Positions 21,885 through 34,559 of a stretch of DNA of 64,000 bases are shown here, piece after piece. Position 1 is the first letter of the stretch. Each line of letters starts with the position of its first letter. A program made the translations under genes and the position numbers. The DNA is from Crocodylus rhombifer. Its lineage: Eukaryota; Chordata; Crocodylia; Crocodylidae. The notes beneath the pieces were generated by a model, which did no database searches, had not been told where the DNA came from, and worked only from the letters and a program-made list of their open reading frames with translations. Where the stretch lies: contig JAVSML010001085.1 of the NCBI GenBank assembly GCA_038503035.1, forward strand, positions 620,001-684,000, given 5' to 3'.

Positions 21885-22710
21885 TAGAGGTGTACTGATA
21901 CATCGGTCTGATATTGGATCAGCACCGATATAAAGAAAAATGTCTGTATCGGAAATCGGTCTAATGTGGCCAATAATGTGGCTGATAAATGGTCCATGTA
22001 TGCGCACAGCCATAGCGCAGCATGCAGGTGGTGAGGAGCACAGCCCAGCAGCTTGAAGAGCAGTGTCCAGCTGGTAAGGCGGTGGTGGTGGAAGGGGAGG
22101 GGGAAGATAAAGGCCCCTGTGGTGAGGGAGGAATGGGAGTAGGGCCAGGGCAGGGGCTAGGGCAGGCACTGCCCAGCCGGGATGGGCCAGGCATGGGACG
22201 GAGCCGTGGCTTGTCTGGGGGCATGGGGGCAGGGGACAGGCAGCTCCTGCCACTGTGCACCACTTGTCCAGGAGCTGCTTGTCTGGTGGCTCATCTGGTG
22301 CTCAACTGCTTGTCCGGTGACTCCTGCTGCTGCTCCTGCTGCTTATCTGGGAGGGCATGGGGGGGAGCGTGTGCCCCCAGATTTGTGAGGGGTAGGGTGC
22401 ATTCTTCCCGGCAGAGGCTGGGCTGGGCTGGGCTGGGCTGCACTCCGGGCAGGCAGTGGCATCGCTGGGAGGGGGCCCCAGGATGCGGGGGGGAGGGAGG
22501 ACTGCAGTCACCCCAAAATTCACCATAGCCCCCCTATCCCCCCCTTTCAGCACCACCGCTGCCACCTGACCTGAGCGCAGCTTGGCCCAGGGCCCCCTGC
22601 TCTTCAGGCTGCCATCCTGGTATCAGAAATTGACTTGGTATCGGCCAATATGCCTCCTTAAAAATCGGCTATCGGTATCTGTCCCAAAAATCTCTATCAG
22701 TGCACCCCTA
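21885..22710. mobile_element. Non-autonomous hAT-like transposon with GC-rich core
   Basis: The left tip is tagaggtgtactgata; the right tip read in reverse is taggggtgcactgata (14 of 16 match). Flanks ATTTTAAT (21877-21884) and ATCTTGAT (22711-22718) match at 6 of 8 bases, as in an aged hAT 8-bp target duplication. The AT-rich ends carry repeated 'tatcgg' words; the core is GC-rich with a short GGGCT tandem (about 22421-22440). There is no transposase frame. It inserted just past the ADGRV1 poly(A) site. Long frames on both strands inside it follow from composition. Confidence 0.8.
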
Positions 22711-24119
22711 ATCTTGATTGCATGGTTCCACACTGAGAAGTACCATGCCTCTGGGCTTTTGAGAAACCAGATCTGAGACCTTCACGAGCACGCATGAAGG
22801 CACAAGTCTGGACCCAGAGAGCTAAAAAAGATACATTTTTTCAGGATGCAGAATGCAGTGGTCACAGACAAGGGAAAGGAAAGTGAAGGGCAGTAATAAA
22901 ATCATTCCTTTACTCCAAAGTAGTGTAAGGATTTCATGGTTAAGGTGAGGATTGTTATTCTGTTACACTGTCATTTTCTTAAAAAAAAAAAAAGAAATGT
23001 CTCAGTCCTTTAGCATATACCAGAAGGTACATGTTCAGGAAGGAGTTTAGTGAGTGAAGTTTCAGTAGAGGCTACATAGATAGCTGTTTTCTAACTGATT
23101 GAAGGGTTAAGTATTGCATTACAATCAGGATCAGATCAAAATCTAGGGTCATAAACCAACAAGGAAAATTACTCCTTTAACAAGACACACAGGAAGTATT
23201 TCAGAATCAGGAGAGGGATGTAGAATGACTTTATAAAAATCATTGTGTGCAAAAAAAGGAGCTGAAGAAAACACTAAAGGAAGAGACCTAGGAAGTTCTC
23301 AGAACATTTTTGTTTAGAGTGGTGTAATGTGAAAGTACAGTGAATAAAAACAAGACTTTTATCAGGGTCTTGCCTAAAGGCTTTATACTGGGCGAGCTCT
23401 GACCAACAGACTCCCTTTAAAAGAACATTTGTGAGAGTTTCTTTTTTAACTAGTGCATTTTATAATTGAATTCTGCATAACTGGACAAAGAAGGAAATCA
23501 AAGTCCCTTTCTGGTCAAACGGTCTCTGAAAGGAGATGTCTGGTTTTCTTAGGTAAAGGGTACCTTCTATAGTTGGTTTCTAAAATAAATGCATAAATAA
23601 TGGCTGTCTGCTAGATCTTGCTATTGCTAAGGTGATTTTTGCACTTTTGTTGTAATCCTTTGTTTTCATGTGCTCAGAAACCTTCTGAGCTTCTGCTTTA
23701 GGCTGAATACTTGCACATTTTTCTCCAGCCTAAAAGGAAATTATTTTGAGACATCTGAGCAACAACATTTCAGTTCATTTTGGAGATGGAGAGAGCAAAA
23801 AATACATCCTTTGAGGCAACTGTTCAGATGTGAGAAATAGTTCTGGCTGTGAAGGTGGGCAGAGTGTAGGATATGTGATTACTGGGCTAGAATAAATGTG
23901 TTTTGATCATGCTGGTGTGATGGGGAAGGGGGTCTGGCTATGGTTTTGCTGCATCCAATGACTCATCAGTGTGAAGAGACAGCCTTCTAGAGGTGAATCT
24001 TGCAGCTGCCAGCTTGTACCAGCTGGGAATGAGAAAGTGCTCCCATGTCCCAACATCCTTTGAACTTTGAATTTCTTTGAACAAGAAGTCCTTTTTTACA
24101 ACTCCAGTTTAACAGAATT

Positions 24120-24240
24120 TTTACAGATCTACTTAAGTGCAGCTCTCTTCAGCAGAGCACTTAAATATATGCATATTGTAGGTTTGCTTACATTTTATTG
24201 AAATCAGTAGAATTTAAGCACATATCTAATTTTAAGCTTC
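24120..24240. repeat. Fossil amniote palindromic repeat
   Basis: Contains 'gagcacttaaatatatgc', 'tattgaaatcagtaga' and 'atttaagcacata', the usual order of this family. Confidence 0.5.
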
Positions 24241-25873
24241 CCACTTTGTTTTTTCCAGCTCCTTTGCCCACTGTTTCTGTGTTCTCCACACCATAAAGCA
24301 AATTCTCAAGGCCAAATCTAGAGCCTACTGAAATCAATGGTCGAAATTCCAATGGGACCAAAATGTGGATGTCAGGGCCCAAAGCACTTGGGCAGGTATT
24401 GCAGTCAATGGCTGTATCCAGACAAATGCAGCTGTGCAGTATGTGGTACCACAGACCCATCTGCAGCCCCACACTCCACACATTCAGGTGTTCCCTCCAC
24501 TGCTATCTTAAATTACGTATATTTTAACTAAAGCAAATGGGTACAGTTTGCTTGTAATGGTAATTTACATGCTTTTGTCACTGAGAAAACAGCAATTAGA
24601 ATGGGTTTTTGCATTTGTATTGGCTCCAGAAATGTTCTTCTTGGCCAAGGCAAAGATTTCACATCTGTCCACTACAGCCTTAACAAAAAGTATAGCTCTG
24701 GAAACGATTGCAACACTTTCAAGCGTTGCTCAACTGTAAAGGGGTTAGTATCGTCAGTGCCATTTCATAGGCTTACAATACATGCTACTACATGCAGGTG
24801 GAAAGCTTATAAAAAGAGAGTGTTTGATTTTGACTCACCACCATAAATGCTAACAGCTTGTGCCACTTTGACATGTTGCACAATCGGTCTGGTTATGAGT
24901 TCAGCGTAAACACATCAGCCTTTTTAGAACAAGTCAGTATTTGGATGTTTATCCTTTGGCAAGCTTCTTATAGTTTGTGATCCCCAAATGAATCTCTCTT
25001 ACCATCACAGAATCACTTACGTGCAGGAAAATCCTATTTCCTAATAGCACAGGACTCTATCAGTTCATTTCTGCTGTTCCTTCACACAGTGAACTTTTTG
25101 CATTGGAGTACTGCAACTGTATGGTCTTCATCCTATGTGCCAAGCAGCCAGATACGAGAGGGGAAGCTTTACAACTGATTTGATCCCAGGTAGTATTAAA
25201 ACCTGACAGAGACTATAAGTTGCCTGTGGATTCTACAAGATGAATGAATGAACACAAAGTAAATATTACAATTAATCCTCAGTTACAAGGTGAACAAAAC
25301 CAAGATGCTATGTATAGATTCTTTCTCTCTCCAGTGTCAAAGGTCCCACAGATATTACCCTAGGAACCTATCTTCTCTGTATGTGAAGGGTTAAGAAAAA
25401 ATGCATTTCATGCCTAGATGCACATCTCCTGATGGTAGGGAGAAGCAATTTCCATTTCCATGATATAATAGAAAAGTGACTCATCTCTCCTCCAAAGATT
25501 ACTTGAGTATGTTGGCATAGAATACAAGCCTATACAGTGCATTTATGTTTCTTAGGAGCTCATTAGGACATACAGCTTGTGTCAAGTGCCTAATAGTAGA
25601 TGTGATGGAATATTAATACTTTAAAAAAAGATGTGAGAATTCTTTGGTGCAGAGCAGCCAGGTAAATGAATACAGTCATTATCACTGGCTTCTTTACTAT
25701 CTTTTTAAGGAATTTGTTACCAAAAAAGGAACCTGGCAAGATTCTGATCTCACTCTCATTGGTGTAAATTGAAAGCGACTCCACTACCTTCAGTGTTTGA
25801 ATAAGTCTACCAAATGTAATTTTTAACTTTCAGAGATTGAGAACTTTGACACATTCTGTCCATGCTACACAGT

Positions 25874-26137
25874 GGGTGCATCTACTTGTGCTTTTAGTGG
25901 GGGCTAAAGTACAGGGCTAGGTGGCAGACAGCCCTCATACTTTAGCACCCTCATGCACCAGCCAACCCCTGTCACTGTCGACATGTGCATTTCAGTGTAT
26001 GTAATTACTCCGTCATGGGATAGTACTGTGCCTGCGGAGTTAGTTAATTTACTACACTTAAATACCAGTGCACATGTAGACTGTGACGCTTTACTGTGGT
26101 AGTCGACTCCCGCAGCAAAGCACAAGTGAAATCCCTA
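25874..26137. mobile_element. MITE-like element with terminal inverted repeats
   Basis: The left end gggtgcatctacttgtgctt pairs with the right end, which reads gggatttcacttgtgctttg on the - strand. The interior has 'cagtgcacatgtagactgtg' near the right. Length 264 bp. Target duplication not resolved. Confidence 0.6.
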
Positions 26138-26228
26138 CTGGTGTCCTAGGACCAATTGCTAAATGACTCACCTCTTACAAGGTCACAGAGCTGGAGACTG
26201 AAATATTTAAGCCACCAGGGTAAAAATC

Positions 26229-26276
26229 CACGTGGAGACATGTATATAGTGGAGACATTCATGTGGAGACATACAT
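26229..26276. repeat. Short tandem motif gtggagacat x3
   Basis: Three copies of gtggagacat at roughly 15-19-base spacing. Confidence 0.7.
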
Positions 26277-27231
26277 AGTTTCTTTATAATTAATATATAG
26301 GCTTCTGCCCAAAGTAAACCAAATAAGTACAAAGGGTTTAGAGTGGAAAACTGAGCCCATTTAGTGCCACATGCCCCTTTCAAATAGATGCATGTCACTC
26401 CGATTGAGCCATTTGAAAGACAACATTTAAATTTTTGTTGTCATTGGTTTCCCAATCTTTACTTTAGTCTCTCTGCAAACACTGCAATTCGTGAAGCATT
26501 TCCATAATCATTTACTTTTTTTTGGAAGTGCCAGGTAGGCTGAACAGTGTAGAAACAGGCCTTGCTCTCAGTGAAAGGCAGAGGTGTTGCTTATAGAGCT
26601 GCCAGACAAATTGAAGTAGTGAGCCAGAAAAGAGCAATGCATTCTGGGAACTGTCAGCACACGGGTTGGGAGCATGACTTGAACAACTCTAACTCCAACC
26701 CCTGGCTGAAATGTAACAGCTTGGAGAAGTCCCCATGAATGTGTCATAACAGCATTTCATGTCAAAAGTACAAAGAAGGGTTTTGCCAGAAGACGGATGG
26801 ATTTCACCCAACTCAACAGTTGACTTTGAGGACAACAAAGTCATTCTGTGAGGTGCGGAAAATGGGTACCACATTTCAGACTATTCAAAAATATTACTCA
26901 GGCAGTCACCAACTTCCAAAAACTGTAATCTTCAGCGTAACTATACTCCGAGCAAAATAAACATGAACTCCATGCATACCATTTTGTGAGAGCCAGGTAC
27001 TGGTGAAAAACAAATATACGTTACCATGAAGACACAAAAACAAAACAGTTGTTGTATGTGTGAATTTTATGTAACACGTAGCACATTCAATATCAGTACC
27101 ACAGCCAAAGCAGTACATGCCTCTTCCCACTGAACACAGAAGATGTGTTAGCCTAGATGACTATAGGAGATGAATTAGGCACAAAATTTGGCTGTAGAGA
27201 AACTTGAAGAAAACAGTACTACCCTCTAGTA

Positions 27232-27418
27232 CAGGGATGGGCAGTTATTTTGGGTGGAGGGCCGCTTACTGAGTTTTGGCAAGCCGTTAAGGGCCACATG
27301 ACAGGCAGCCAGGGGCAGATATGTATTAATTTTCTAAATTTTTTAGGGGCCCTGCAGGCTGAATAAAAAGACCTAGTGGGCCGCATTTGGCCCGCAGGCT
27401 GCATTCTGCCCACCCCTG
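27232..27418. mobile_element. hAT-type MITE, 187 bp, with perfect 8-bp target duplication
   Basis: Tips cagggatgggcag and ctgcccacccctg form terminal inverted repeats. The 8 bases before (27224-27231) and after (27419-27426) are both CTCTAGTA. The body includes 'gagggccgcttactgagttt' and 'tttctaaattttttaggggc'. A second copy of equal length lies at 51646-51832 in the opposite orientation. Non-coding, so it must have been moved by another element's transposase. Confidence 0.92.
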
Positions 27419-27429
27419 CTCTAGTATTA

Positions 27430-30400
27430 GGCTTACTGTACTGTGATTTTGTGTGTATTCCTCCATTCATACAATTCTTCCCTTCTCTTCTTTTCTGCCT
27501 TTTTCCACCTACCCTTGCTCATAGTTGTTGCTGCCTCAGGGAGCAGGCACCCAAGCTGAGGAAATAGCCATTTCCTCTTCTATAGAGGTCCCCCCAACAT
27601 CTAACTTCACAAATTAAGAGCCACATGACCTGCTTTTCAAGAAAACCATGCAATGATTTTCTTCTGTCAACAACAATTTCCTCAATAGGTACTGTAGCAG
27701 TGGGAGATCACCAACAGTGCTACATCTTCCATCTTTCTGAGTCCAGTTCTGTTTAATACAATAGCATAATGGGGTGGGGGGTGAAAGGAGCTTTCTTCTT
27801 GGGAAGCACTGAGCACATCAAGTTGGAGTCACTTCATCCAGATAAAATTCCACTCCATGCCTAGAAGGGAGCACAGGGACACACCTCCTTAGAGTACAAA
27901 AACTCACTCAGCTCATCAACTAAAGAGATCATAAACTCTGATCACACTGATGGGCTCTGTTGTGGAGCCCTGTTGTAGATTTGTCTCATCTGGTGGGGTT
28001 AGAAGGGTAGACCAGAATAATTACATTTGGATTTTGAGTACTTTTCCTGCTGGTAGCAATGCTCCAGTGCCGAGTATTCATGTAAAAATGAAAGTAGAGC
28101 AGCAATGCCTATACAATTTGGTGAACAATCTAAAATCAATATTTCTTCCAAGCCAACCTACACCATAATTATCATCAGGGCCAGAGATGACTGAAAATAG
28201 CGTCCTACCCCAGCCCCATAGTGAGGTACGTTCTGGTCACAAGTAAAGATTCCTCTATTTTGCATTCCTTCTCAATTAAAACAGAAATCCTATGCAGGAT
28301 TCTGAAGCCCCGTCGCGGAGAGAGAGACTATTCCCAGGGGTGCTGGAGCAACCCACGCAGAGACAACTGCTACCCTCACTAAAAGGGTGCAGCATGCACT
28401 CCTGCAGCACAGCTGTGTTCCCCTGGCTCTCGCACAGCACAATGTAACATGAAGTTCGTCCCCCTGGTATGCAGAAGGATCGTTCACATTCTGTCTGCCT
28501 GAAGATACACTGAAATGAAAGCTCAACATATGTCATCACATGCTTACAAATGAATTATATGAATGATACTTATAAATAGATTTTGCAAGTGACAGGTTTT
28601 CAAAAGGAACAGGAAACCACATATCGTTGATCAAGTTTACATATGTAATTAGGCAAGCTTTGAGTGCAGCCCTCAAGCCCTTGAGTGACTGACCCAGACC
28701 CTGTCTACCTGCTAGCCCTGAATCTCTCCACATCTTGTCTGCAATACTAGCATTGCTCCTCAGTTCTGCGATCCTGGGTCTGCTTCCCATACCTTGTATC
28801 TAAAAGTTCACACCCCCTGCCAAACCAGTTATTCTAACATTCCCTTTTCCCTTTCTATTGCAAGTCCCTTCTCCCCTCACCTCTTCCACCCACCCCATTA
28901 CAGACCACCTGAGCCCTAAATGAGGAGAGAATCATTACTTCAATGCCAAAATAAGTGATAATTGGCCACCTACCTGATGACCACTGAAACTGAAAGATAG
29001 CCTATGAGACAGAGAGAGAGGATTGGTTGTAGGTCATCTGGCTGGCACAGCTCCAATAAACTGGCACGAGTCTCCAGGTTGGTTTGGAGTTGCAAAGAGA
29101 GAAGGAAAAGCTGGGGGATAGCAATAAGGTGTTGACCCAGAGAGCAGTCTAGACCTAGCAAAGAAATCCAGATTAACACAAGAGGCTAAGGACAGTCTGA
29201 GTAACAAGAATATAGTTGTATAATTCTCTTTGCAGCACATTAGAACAAAAAATCTGAATGAAGGCGGTGGAAGGCCAAAGATGCTGGGACCTGAGCTTCC
29301 TGGGTTCTCAACTGGGTAAGAAACCATTAACCAGAATGTGTAGATGTTTGGAATTGGGTCAGCTGCACCATTGCTGGGGAATATGTTGTGTGTTGGTTTG
29401 TTGTCACCTGCTTTTCTGAGCTGCTGAACATCCCCAGGCACTATATAGAACAGAAGTTCTCCACTTTTTAAAGAGTCATGACACCTTCCCCACCTTCTTT
29501 GACTGTAGTGTTATCATCAGCTGAGACCCACTACTGTGCTACCCCAGCTTAATTTAGTGGCTCTCAGCTGGGTGCCACTGCCACTGCTGGGTAAAATTGC
29601 TCCACACAACTCATGCATAGCCAGATTGAGAAGAGATCTGAGGTGAGAACCACTGGTTTAGAAGTGTAGGCACCTGACAGTGGCCAGACACCTGAGGGAA
29701 TGCGAGCACAACACAGTCCAACCAGTCCCTGCTGTTACCTATGATGCTAGCTTAAGGACCAGAGGGGACGCAGCTCAAGGCAGTATACAGCAAATATTAA
29801 ACTAGCTCCTGAACTGGAAGCACTGTAGTGGTATTAGTATGATGCTGCCCCTGTGATGAAAGGCTAAGTAGCCCACTTTCTTAATAGGGCTTTACTGCTT
29901 TTGGTTCCAGAGCTAGTGTGTTCAAAGCTATGTCAAGAACCTCCTATTGTCCTGCTTTACACCATGCTAATCTGAATAGGTGCCTGGAACCCCTTGTTGG
30001 CTTAAGTAGATCCAGAACACTTCAGTGTAAAACCCTAAAAAATGTAAGGCACGAGTACTCCTGCCCTCACTGGGTGTGTGCCTTGTTCTGCATTTGGACT
30101 CATACCAAGTATGAGGCTGGTTGTGATCAAATTCTGGTATCCTGTTGGCAGGTAGGCAGTATGAATATTTGAAAAATGAAATTAGGTCAGGAGGTGTTAA
30201 AGTAGCATAGCAGATGTCAATAAGTTGCTAGAGAAGCTGATAACTTTCCATTGGAATTGCTAATAAAAAACTTCTTCAGATTAATATTAAAGATAATCCT
30301 CTGAGAATCAGAGAAAAAAAATCCTATGAAATTCCAGAAGATGACCATCGAAATCCTCAGAGCCAGTATACACAATTATGCCATCACACCCTAGGGATAC

Positions 30401-31920
30401 AAGTGTTGTTTTGAAACTAGCATGCTCCATAGGAGAAAGAAAACGGAAAAACAACATCATCTTGCTTTTCTAACCCAGAAAAAGAGACTTGAATGTTCCT
30501 GAGAACAATCTTTTATTGCAAAGGAAACAGAAACTGCAACTTCTCTCCTCATCATAGAACTAAGGATAACATACTGAAAAGACTTCTGGTAGTCTTTCTG
30601 GCACTGTATGAATTAGCAATAAACAAGAAGGGAAGATGATTAAGGAAACTTGCTGAGAAATAGATGAACTAAAAAAAATAAGCATATTGAAAACTATCAC
30701 TGGAATTATTGATACCTGACTTGAAATCCTCAGTGATACTGAAGCAATGTTAGTCAGGCAGGGGGAAATATTATAAATACCTGAGTGGAGGCCATTTTGA
30801 CTAACAATCAAATACAATTAGGAATGGTATGAAATATATGTTAATGACTGTGCAGAGCCTATGACTTTCAGTTAATGGAGCTGCTTGTTATCTTTTTTTT
30901 TTTTTGGTACTCATTCAAATATACACTTTAACTGAAGTTTTAGTAACATGGCTATTTCCTGCCATATATTTCTACATTCTGAAACCTAAATTTATTACTG
31001 GGTCAATGCTCATTTTGTTCAAAATTAGGCACATAATCCGGGGGGGGGGAGTATTCCTTCTTGTGATTTGGCAAAAATTATGCTCATTTACTGTGAAATA
31101 ATGGAGGAGAAAAAACTTGCACTTTGAATAATCAGGAGGTAGTGCACTTGCAAATATTCATAAGAGAATACTGGATTCTCTGAAAGATGTGATGTATCAT
31201 TTTTCTTTCAAAGGAAAGGGTAAGAAGGAAAGGGGGGGTTGAATTATTTGAAATCATTTTCAATCCCATACTCGTTTTATTTTAAAGATATCAGAGCTGT
31301 ATGATAAAATTCTGCTTTCTGTTCTTGGACAAAACTGAAATTGGAAGCAGAACTGAAATTGAGGCACATAGGCATATTAGCTAAGCTAAAAAGACAAGAT
31401 TTGGCCTTCAATGATTGATTTGATTGTGCTGGAATAACAGGAATTGTAAAAACCATCAATCACTTTGCACCTGTTCCTACCAAATACCGGAGGTTAGGTT
31501 GTGCTCCATTCCTTGACAGAAAATAGCACCTTAATGCTTGAGAGCAAGTCTTCTCGATATCAATGATAGATACGAGTATCTAAAGCTAAAGAATTATGCA
31601 TACATAATTCTGTATGAGTACTGAAATATAATCCTAAGGGTTTTTCTTTTCTCAAATCATTTCTGTTGATTTGAGAAAAATGTTGTTACAATCACTTACA
31701 GATTGGGAAATTCTATGTCTGATGGCACAGAATCTCTGAAAATCTGCCCACTAATATCAATTAGTAGATTAAATCCTGATATCCTTGTTTAGAGTCCAAT
31801 TCTGAAAAGTCTCATACCTGCACTTTATGCACTATCAGTAGTCTCATAATAGACTTTAATAAGTCATTTTGGGATCAGAACCTAAGTCCTTACTCAAGCA
31901 AAAGTTCCTTTGGCATTTAA
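27430..31920. other. ADGRV1 3' flank, part 2: no gene seen
   Basis: One MITE is recognised (29451-29655). The rest is unremarkable, with a C-rich pyrimidine stretch near 28840-28900 and a T-run at 30892. Open frames of 60-135 codons show no family features. Confidence 0.6.
29451..29655. mobile_element. hAT-type MITE (agaaccactg tip)
   Basis: The left end cagaagttctccactttt and the right end aggtgagaaccactg are decayed inverted repeats. Flanks ATATAGAA (29443-29450) and GTTTAGAA (29656-29663) agree at 6 of 8 bases. The family resembles the common 'cagtggttctcaa' hAT MITEs. Confidence 0.65.
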
Positions 31921-31929
31921 TTGTAGTCT

Positions 31930-32710
31930 TCGGCTAAAGAATCTCATGAGGTTCAATCGGGACAAATGCAAAGCCCTACACTTAAAGTGAAACAATCCCA
32001 TGCAGTGATATAGGCTGAGGACCAACTGACTCAGCAGCAGCTGTGCAGTAAAGGACCTGGGGGTTACATTGGACAATAACGAGCCAACAGCGTGGCCTTG
32101 TTGGGAAGAAGGCTAATGGCATTCTAGGTTGCAATAGTAGGAGGGTTGCCAGCAGATCAAGGAAAGTGATTATTTCCCTCTATTCGGAACTGGGGAGGTC
32201 TCATCTGGAGTACTGTGTTCAGTTTTGGGCCCCCCATGACAGAAAGGATGTGGACAAATTGGAGAGAGTCATCAGAGGGCAACAAAAATGGTGAGGGGAC
32301 ACATGACTTCTGAGAAGGGGCTGAGGGAACTGGGATTATTTAGTCTTGAGAAGACTGAGGTGGGATTTAACAGCAGCCTTCAACTACCTAAAGGGTGGTT
32401 TGAAAGAGGATGGAGCTTGACAGTTCTCAGTGGTGGCAGATGGCAGAACAAGGAGCAATGGTCTCAAGTTGCAGCACGGAAAGCTTAACTTGGATATTAG
32501 GAAGAACTTCCTCCCTAAGGTAGTAAAGCACTGGAACAGTTTACCCAGAGAGGCTGTGGCATCTCAATCATTGGAGATTTCTATGACCTGGTTAGACAAA
32601 GCTTTGGCTGGGATGGTCTAGCTGGGGACAGTCCTGCTTTAAGCAGGGGTTTGGACTAGATGACCTCCTGAGATTCCCTTCCAACCCTAATTTTCTGTGA
32701 TACTATGAAT
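31930..32710 (+). mobile_element. CR1 LINE, 5'-truncated 3' end, with decayed ORF2
   Basis: This is the 3' end of a chicken-repeat-1 LINE. Recognisable translated pieces in different frames include GHMTSEKGLRELGLFSLEKT and RTRSNGLKLQHGKLNLDIRK, from the end of the reverse transcriptase ORF, so frameshifts have broken it. The 3' terminus has the CR1 signature 'ctagatgacctcctgag' and ends in the short ctgtgatactatgaat repeat rather than a poly(A) tail. It is 5'-truncated, as most CR1 copies are, and no longer codes for an active enzyme. Confidence 0.93.
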
Positions 32711-32969
32711 TGTCTAAATATATCAATATCAGAGACTATGTACAAGTATGTTAGGGGACAAGCAAGTGTTTTAGAGTATAAGTTTTGTAATTTCTTGGTA
32801 TACATGATGGGGACTTTCCAAAGAGATGAACACGAGTTGTAACATGCCAAAACTCATAATCCTTCCTGATAATTATTGGACACATTTTATGATTTATATT
32901 CATATAGTGTATATGGAATTTGTTTAAAAAGTTCACTTCTTCAATAATATGAGATGGAAGCACCTACAT

Positions 32970-33261
32970 CAGTGCTCATACTCTGGCCTGAGGGCCAAAT
33001 GCCTCCCATGGAGTCTTGGATTCTAGCCCATGGGGCTCTACACAGGTCAGGAAATTGTGGCAGGGGAGCAGTGGCAGCTGTTCCACCCAGTCAGGCTGGA
33101 CCCAAGCCATGCCCCTTCCCCCTGCAGGCCTGGGCTGAGGCTGTCTCACGGTTCTTCTCCCATCCCAGGGCCCGGTTGGGGCTGGCCCAAGCCTCCTTCT
33201 ACCATGCAGCTGGATGAGGACCAGGCTGCCAATCTCCCCACTCTGCACAGCTGGATGTGTG
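32970..33261. mobile_element. GC-rich fragment of a hAT-like element next to the LTR element
   Basis: Starts cagtgctcatactctggcct, like the left tips at 6584 and 35314, and continues as GC-rich, CpG-poor DNA. The right end is lost against the gypsy LTR fragment. Confidence 0.4.
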
Positions 33262-33402
33262 GGGTTACCTTTGCAAGTGTTATGTATAAGTTGTTACATT
33301 TTGCCCAGAGACCAGAAGGGTATAGCAAAATGGTAGGCAGCACACTGCTCTCTGAATAAACACTCTTCCTTAAGCTGAACACCTTGGTGTGAAGAGAGAC
33401 AA
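33262..33402 (+). repeat. Ty3/gypsy 5' LTR fragment
   Basis: Shares ordered words with 35120-35250: ttatgtataagtt, cactgctctctgaataaa (a poly(A) signal in the R region) and an 'aagct.aac.ccttggt' block. A poly(A) run interrupts its 3' side. Confidence 0.7.
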
Positions 33403-33435
33403 AAAAAAAAAAAAAACCAACCCCAAAACCCCCAA

Positions 33436-33862
33436 CATCTTGGAATTCCAGAGGAGTTAAAGGTGTCCAACAACGTAGCAGAAAACTGGAAGAAATTTAA
33501 GCAGAGCTTCACCATATATGCATGACAGCCAGTGGAACTACAGGGAAGGAAGATTAAATTAAGCTAGCTATGTTTTTAAATATAGCAAGCCCAGAACCTC
33601 TGTCTCTTTATAATAGCCTATAACTGTCAGAAGCACAACAGAAAAGCTATGGCACAGTTTTTTTTTAAAAGTTTGAAAGTTTAAGGAATATTGTATACCA
33701 AAAGAAAATGAAAACTTTGAATGGCTTAATTTCCACATGAGACAGCAGAAAGAATGTGAGACAATAGAGGAGTCTGACAAAGACCTCAGACTGTTGAGCT
33801 TGGCACGCAACTTTGGAGACCTAAAAGAGTCCATGATCAGACACCAAATAGTATTGAGAAAA
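33436..33862 (+). pseudogene. Ty3/gypsy gag remnant (broken)
   Basis: Two stretches translate to capsid-like peptides of the gypsy gag family. The first (about 33441-33560) contains NNVAENWKKFKQ. The second (about 33683-33862) is open and contains FGDLKESMIRHQIV. Between and inside them are stop codons and shifts, so no intact protein can be made. Order and spacing after the LTR match a gag gene. Confidence 0.7.
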
Positions 33863-34060
33863 TGGTGGCAGTGCACTTTGAACTAAAACATGTTTGATGT
33901 GCTTTAGTTCAAAGTGCACCACCACCACTTTCTTAGCACTGATGCACTCTGCGCCACTGATGCACCTGTTCCTGATGCAGTGCCAGCTGCTTTTAATTAG
34001 CATGGCTCACTACTTAAAAGTGCTTAGCACTGCATTGGAAGCGCATATAAAAATGCCTGG
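33863..34060. mobile_element. Hairpin-bearing insertion inside the gypsy remnant
   Basis: A perfect 17-bp hairpin (33871-33887 / 33903-33919, 15-nt loop), which extends to about 25 bp with two mismatches, starts a roughly 200-bp block with no gag or pol similarity. It separates gag from RNase H. It is probably a later insertion of a foldback or MITE-like element, though replacement of the missing protease and reverse transcriptase region by deletion is also needed. Confidence 0.5.
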
Positions 34061-34065
34061 GGGGG

Positions 34066-34420
34066 TAGCTGGAGAAAAAGTGGCATATGTATCTAGGGCA
34101 CTCTTTAAGCCAGAGTGTCTATATGCACAAATTGAGAGGGGGAAAGTTTTTAGCTCTGGTGACTATAAAAAATGTCATATATTCATCTTTGGGGTGCCTG
34201 TGAGAGCTAAAACTGATCATAAACCTTTGAAAACTATGGCAAAGAAAGGGTTATCAGACATGCCACCCAGATTACAGAGATATTTTATTTCAACTGCAAA
34301 TGTATGATCTAGATATATAGTACACACCAGGAAAACATCTACTTATTGCAGATACATTATCCAGAGCCTATGACATAATGGAAAATGACACAATTCCAGA
34401 CTCAGACATAGTACATGTTA
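34066..34420 (+). pseudogene. Ty3/gypsy reverse transcriptase end and RNase H remnant
   Basis: The frame contains VAYVSRAL, CLYAQIE and the hallmark TDHKPL, in the spacing of the RT-RNase H connection of Ty3/gypsy pol. After 34307 the similarity continues in another frame, with a YTPGKH and ADTLSRA block interrupted by a stop. The catalytic YxDD region is absent. The first part of the longer open frame (33894-34065) is not pol but the inserted block. Confidence 0.75.
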
Positions 34421-34559
34421 GTCTAATTAAAGATTCCTGTCACAGATAAAATGTGGGCACTGATTGCAGAAGTTACTGCTCAAGATACCACGTTGCAAAA
34501 AGTGATAACAGCTATTTGTGCTGGTTGGCTTGGAAAACCATATACTTAGCCCATACTGT

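Larger units (their letters stand above)
22720..27220. other. ADGRV1 3' flank, part 1: no gene seen
   Basis: Mostly unique-looking AT-rich DNA. It contains fossil palindromic repeat fragments at 24120-24240 and 24310-24350, a patch near 24400-24490 resembling the ends of the element at 57544-58373 ('gtatgtggtaccaca'), and the MITE at 25874-26137. I see no exon, no RNA gene and no strong CpG island. Confidence 0.6.

Noticed and set aside
22022..22528. 168-codon + strand frame
   Set aside because: It lies wholly inside the GC-rich core of a hAT-like element, is Gly/Cys-rich low complexity, and overlaps open frames on the other strand; no domain is visible.
33894..34065. N-terminal part of the RNase H-containing open frame
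   Set aside because: Comes from the inserted hairpin block; gypsy similarity starts only at about 34066.
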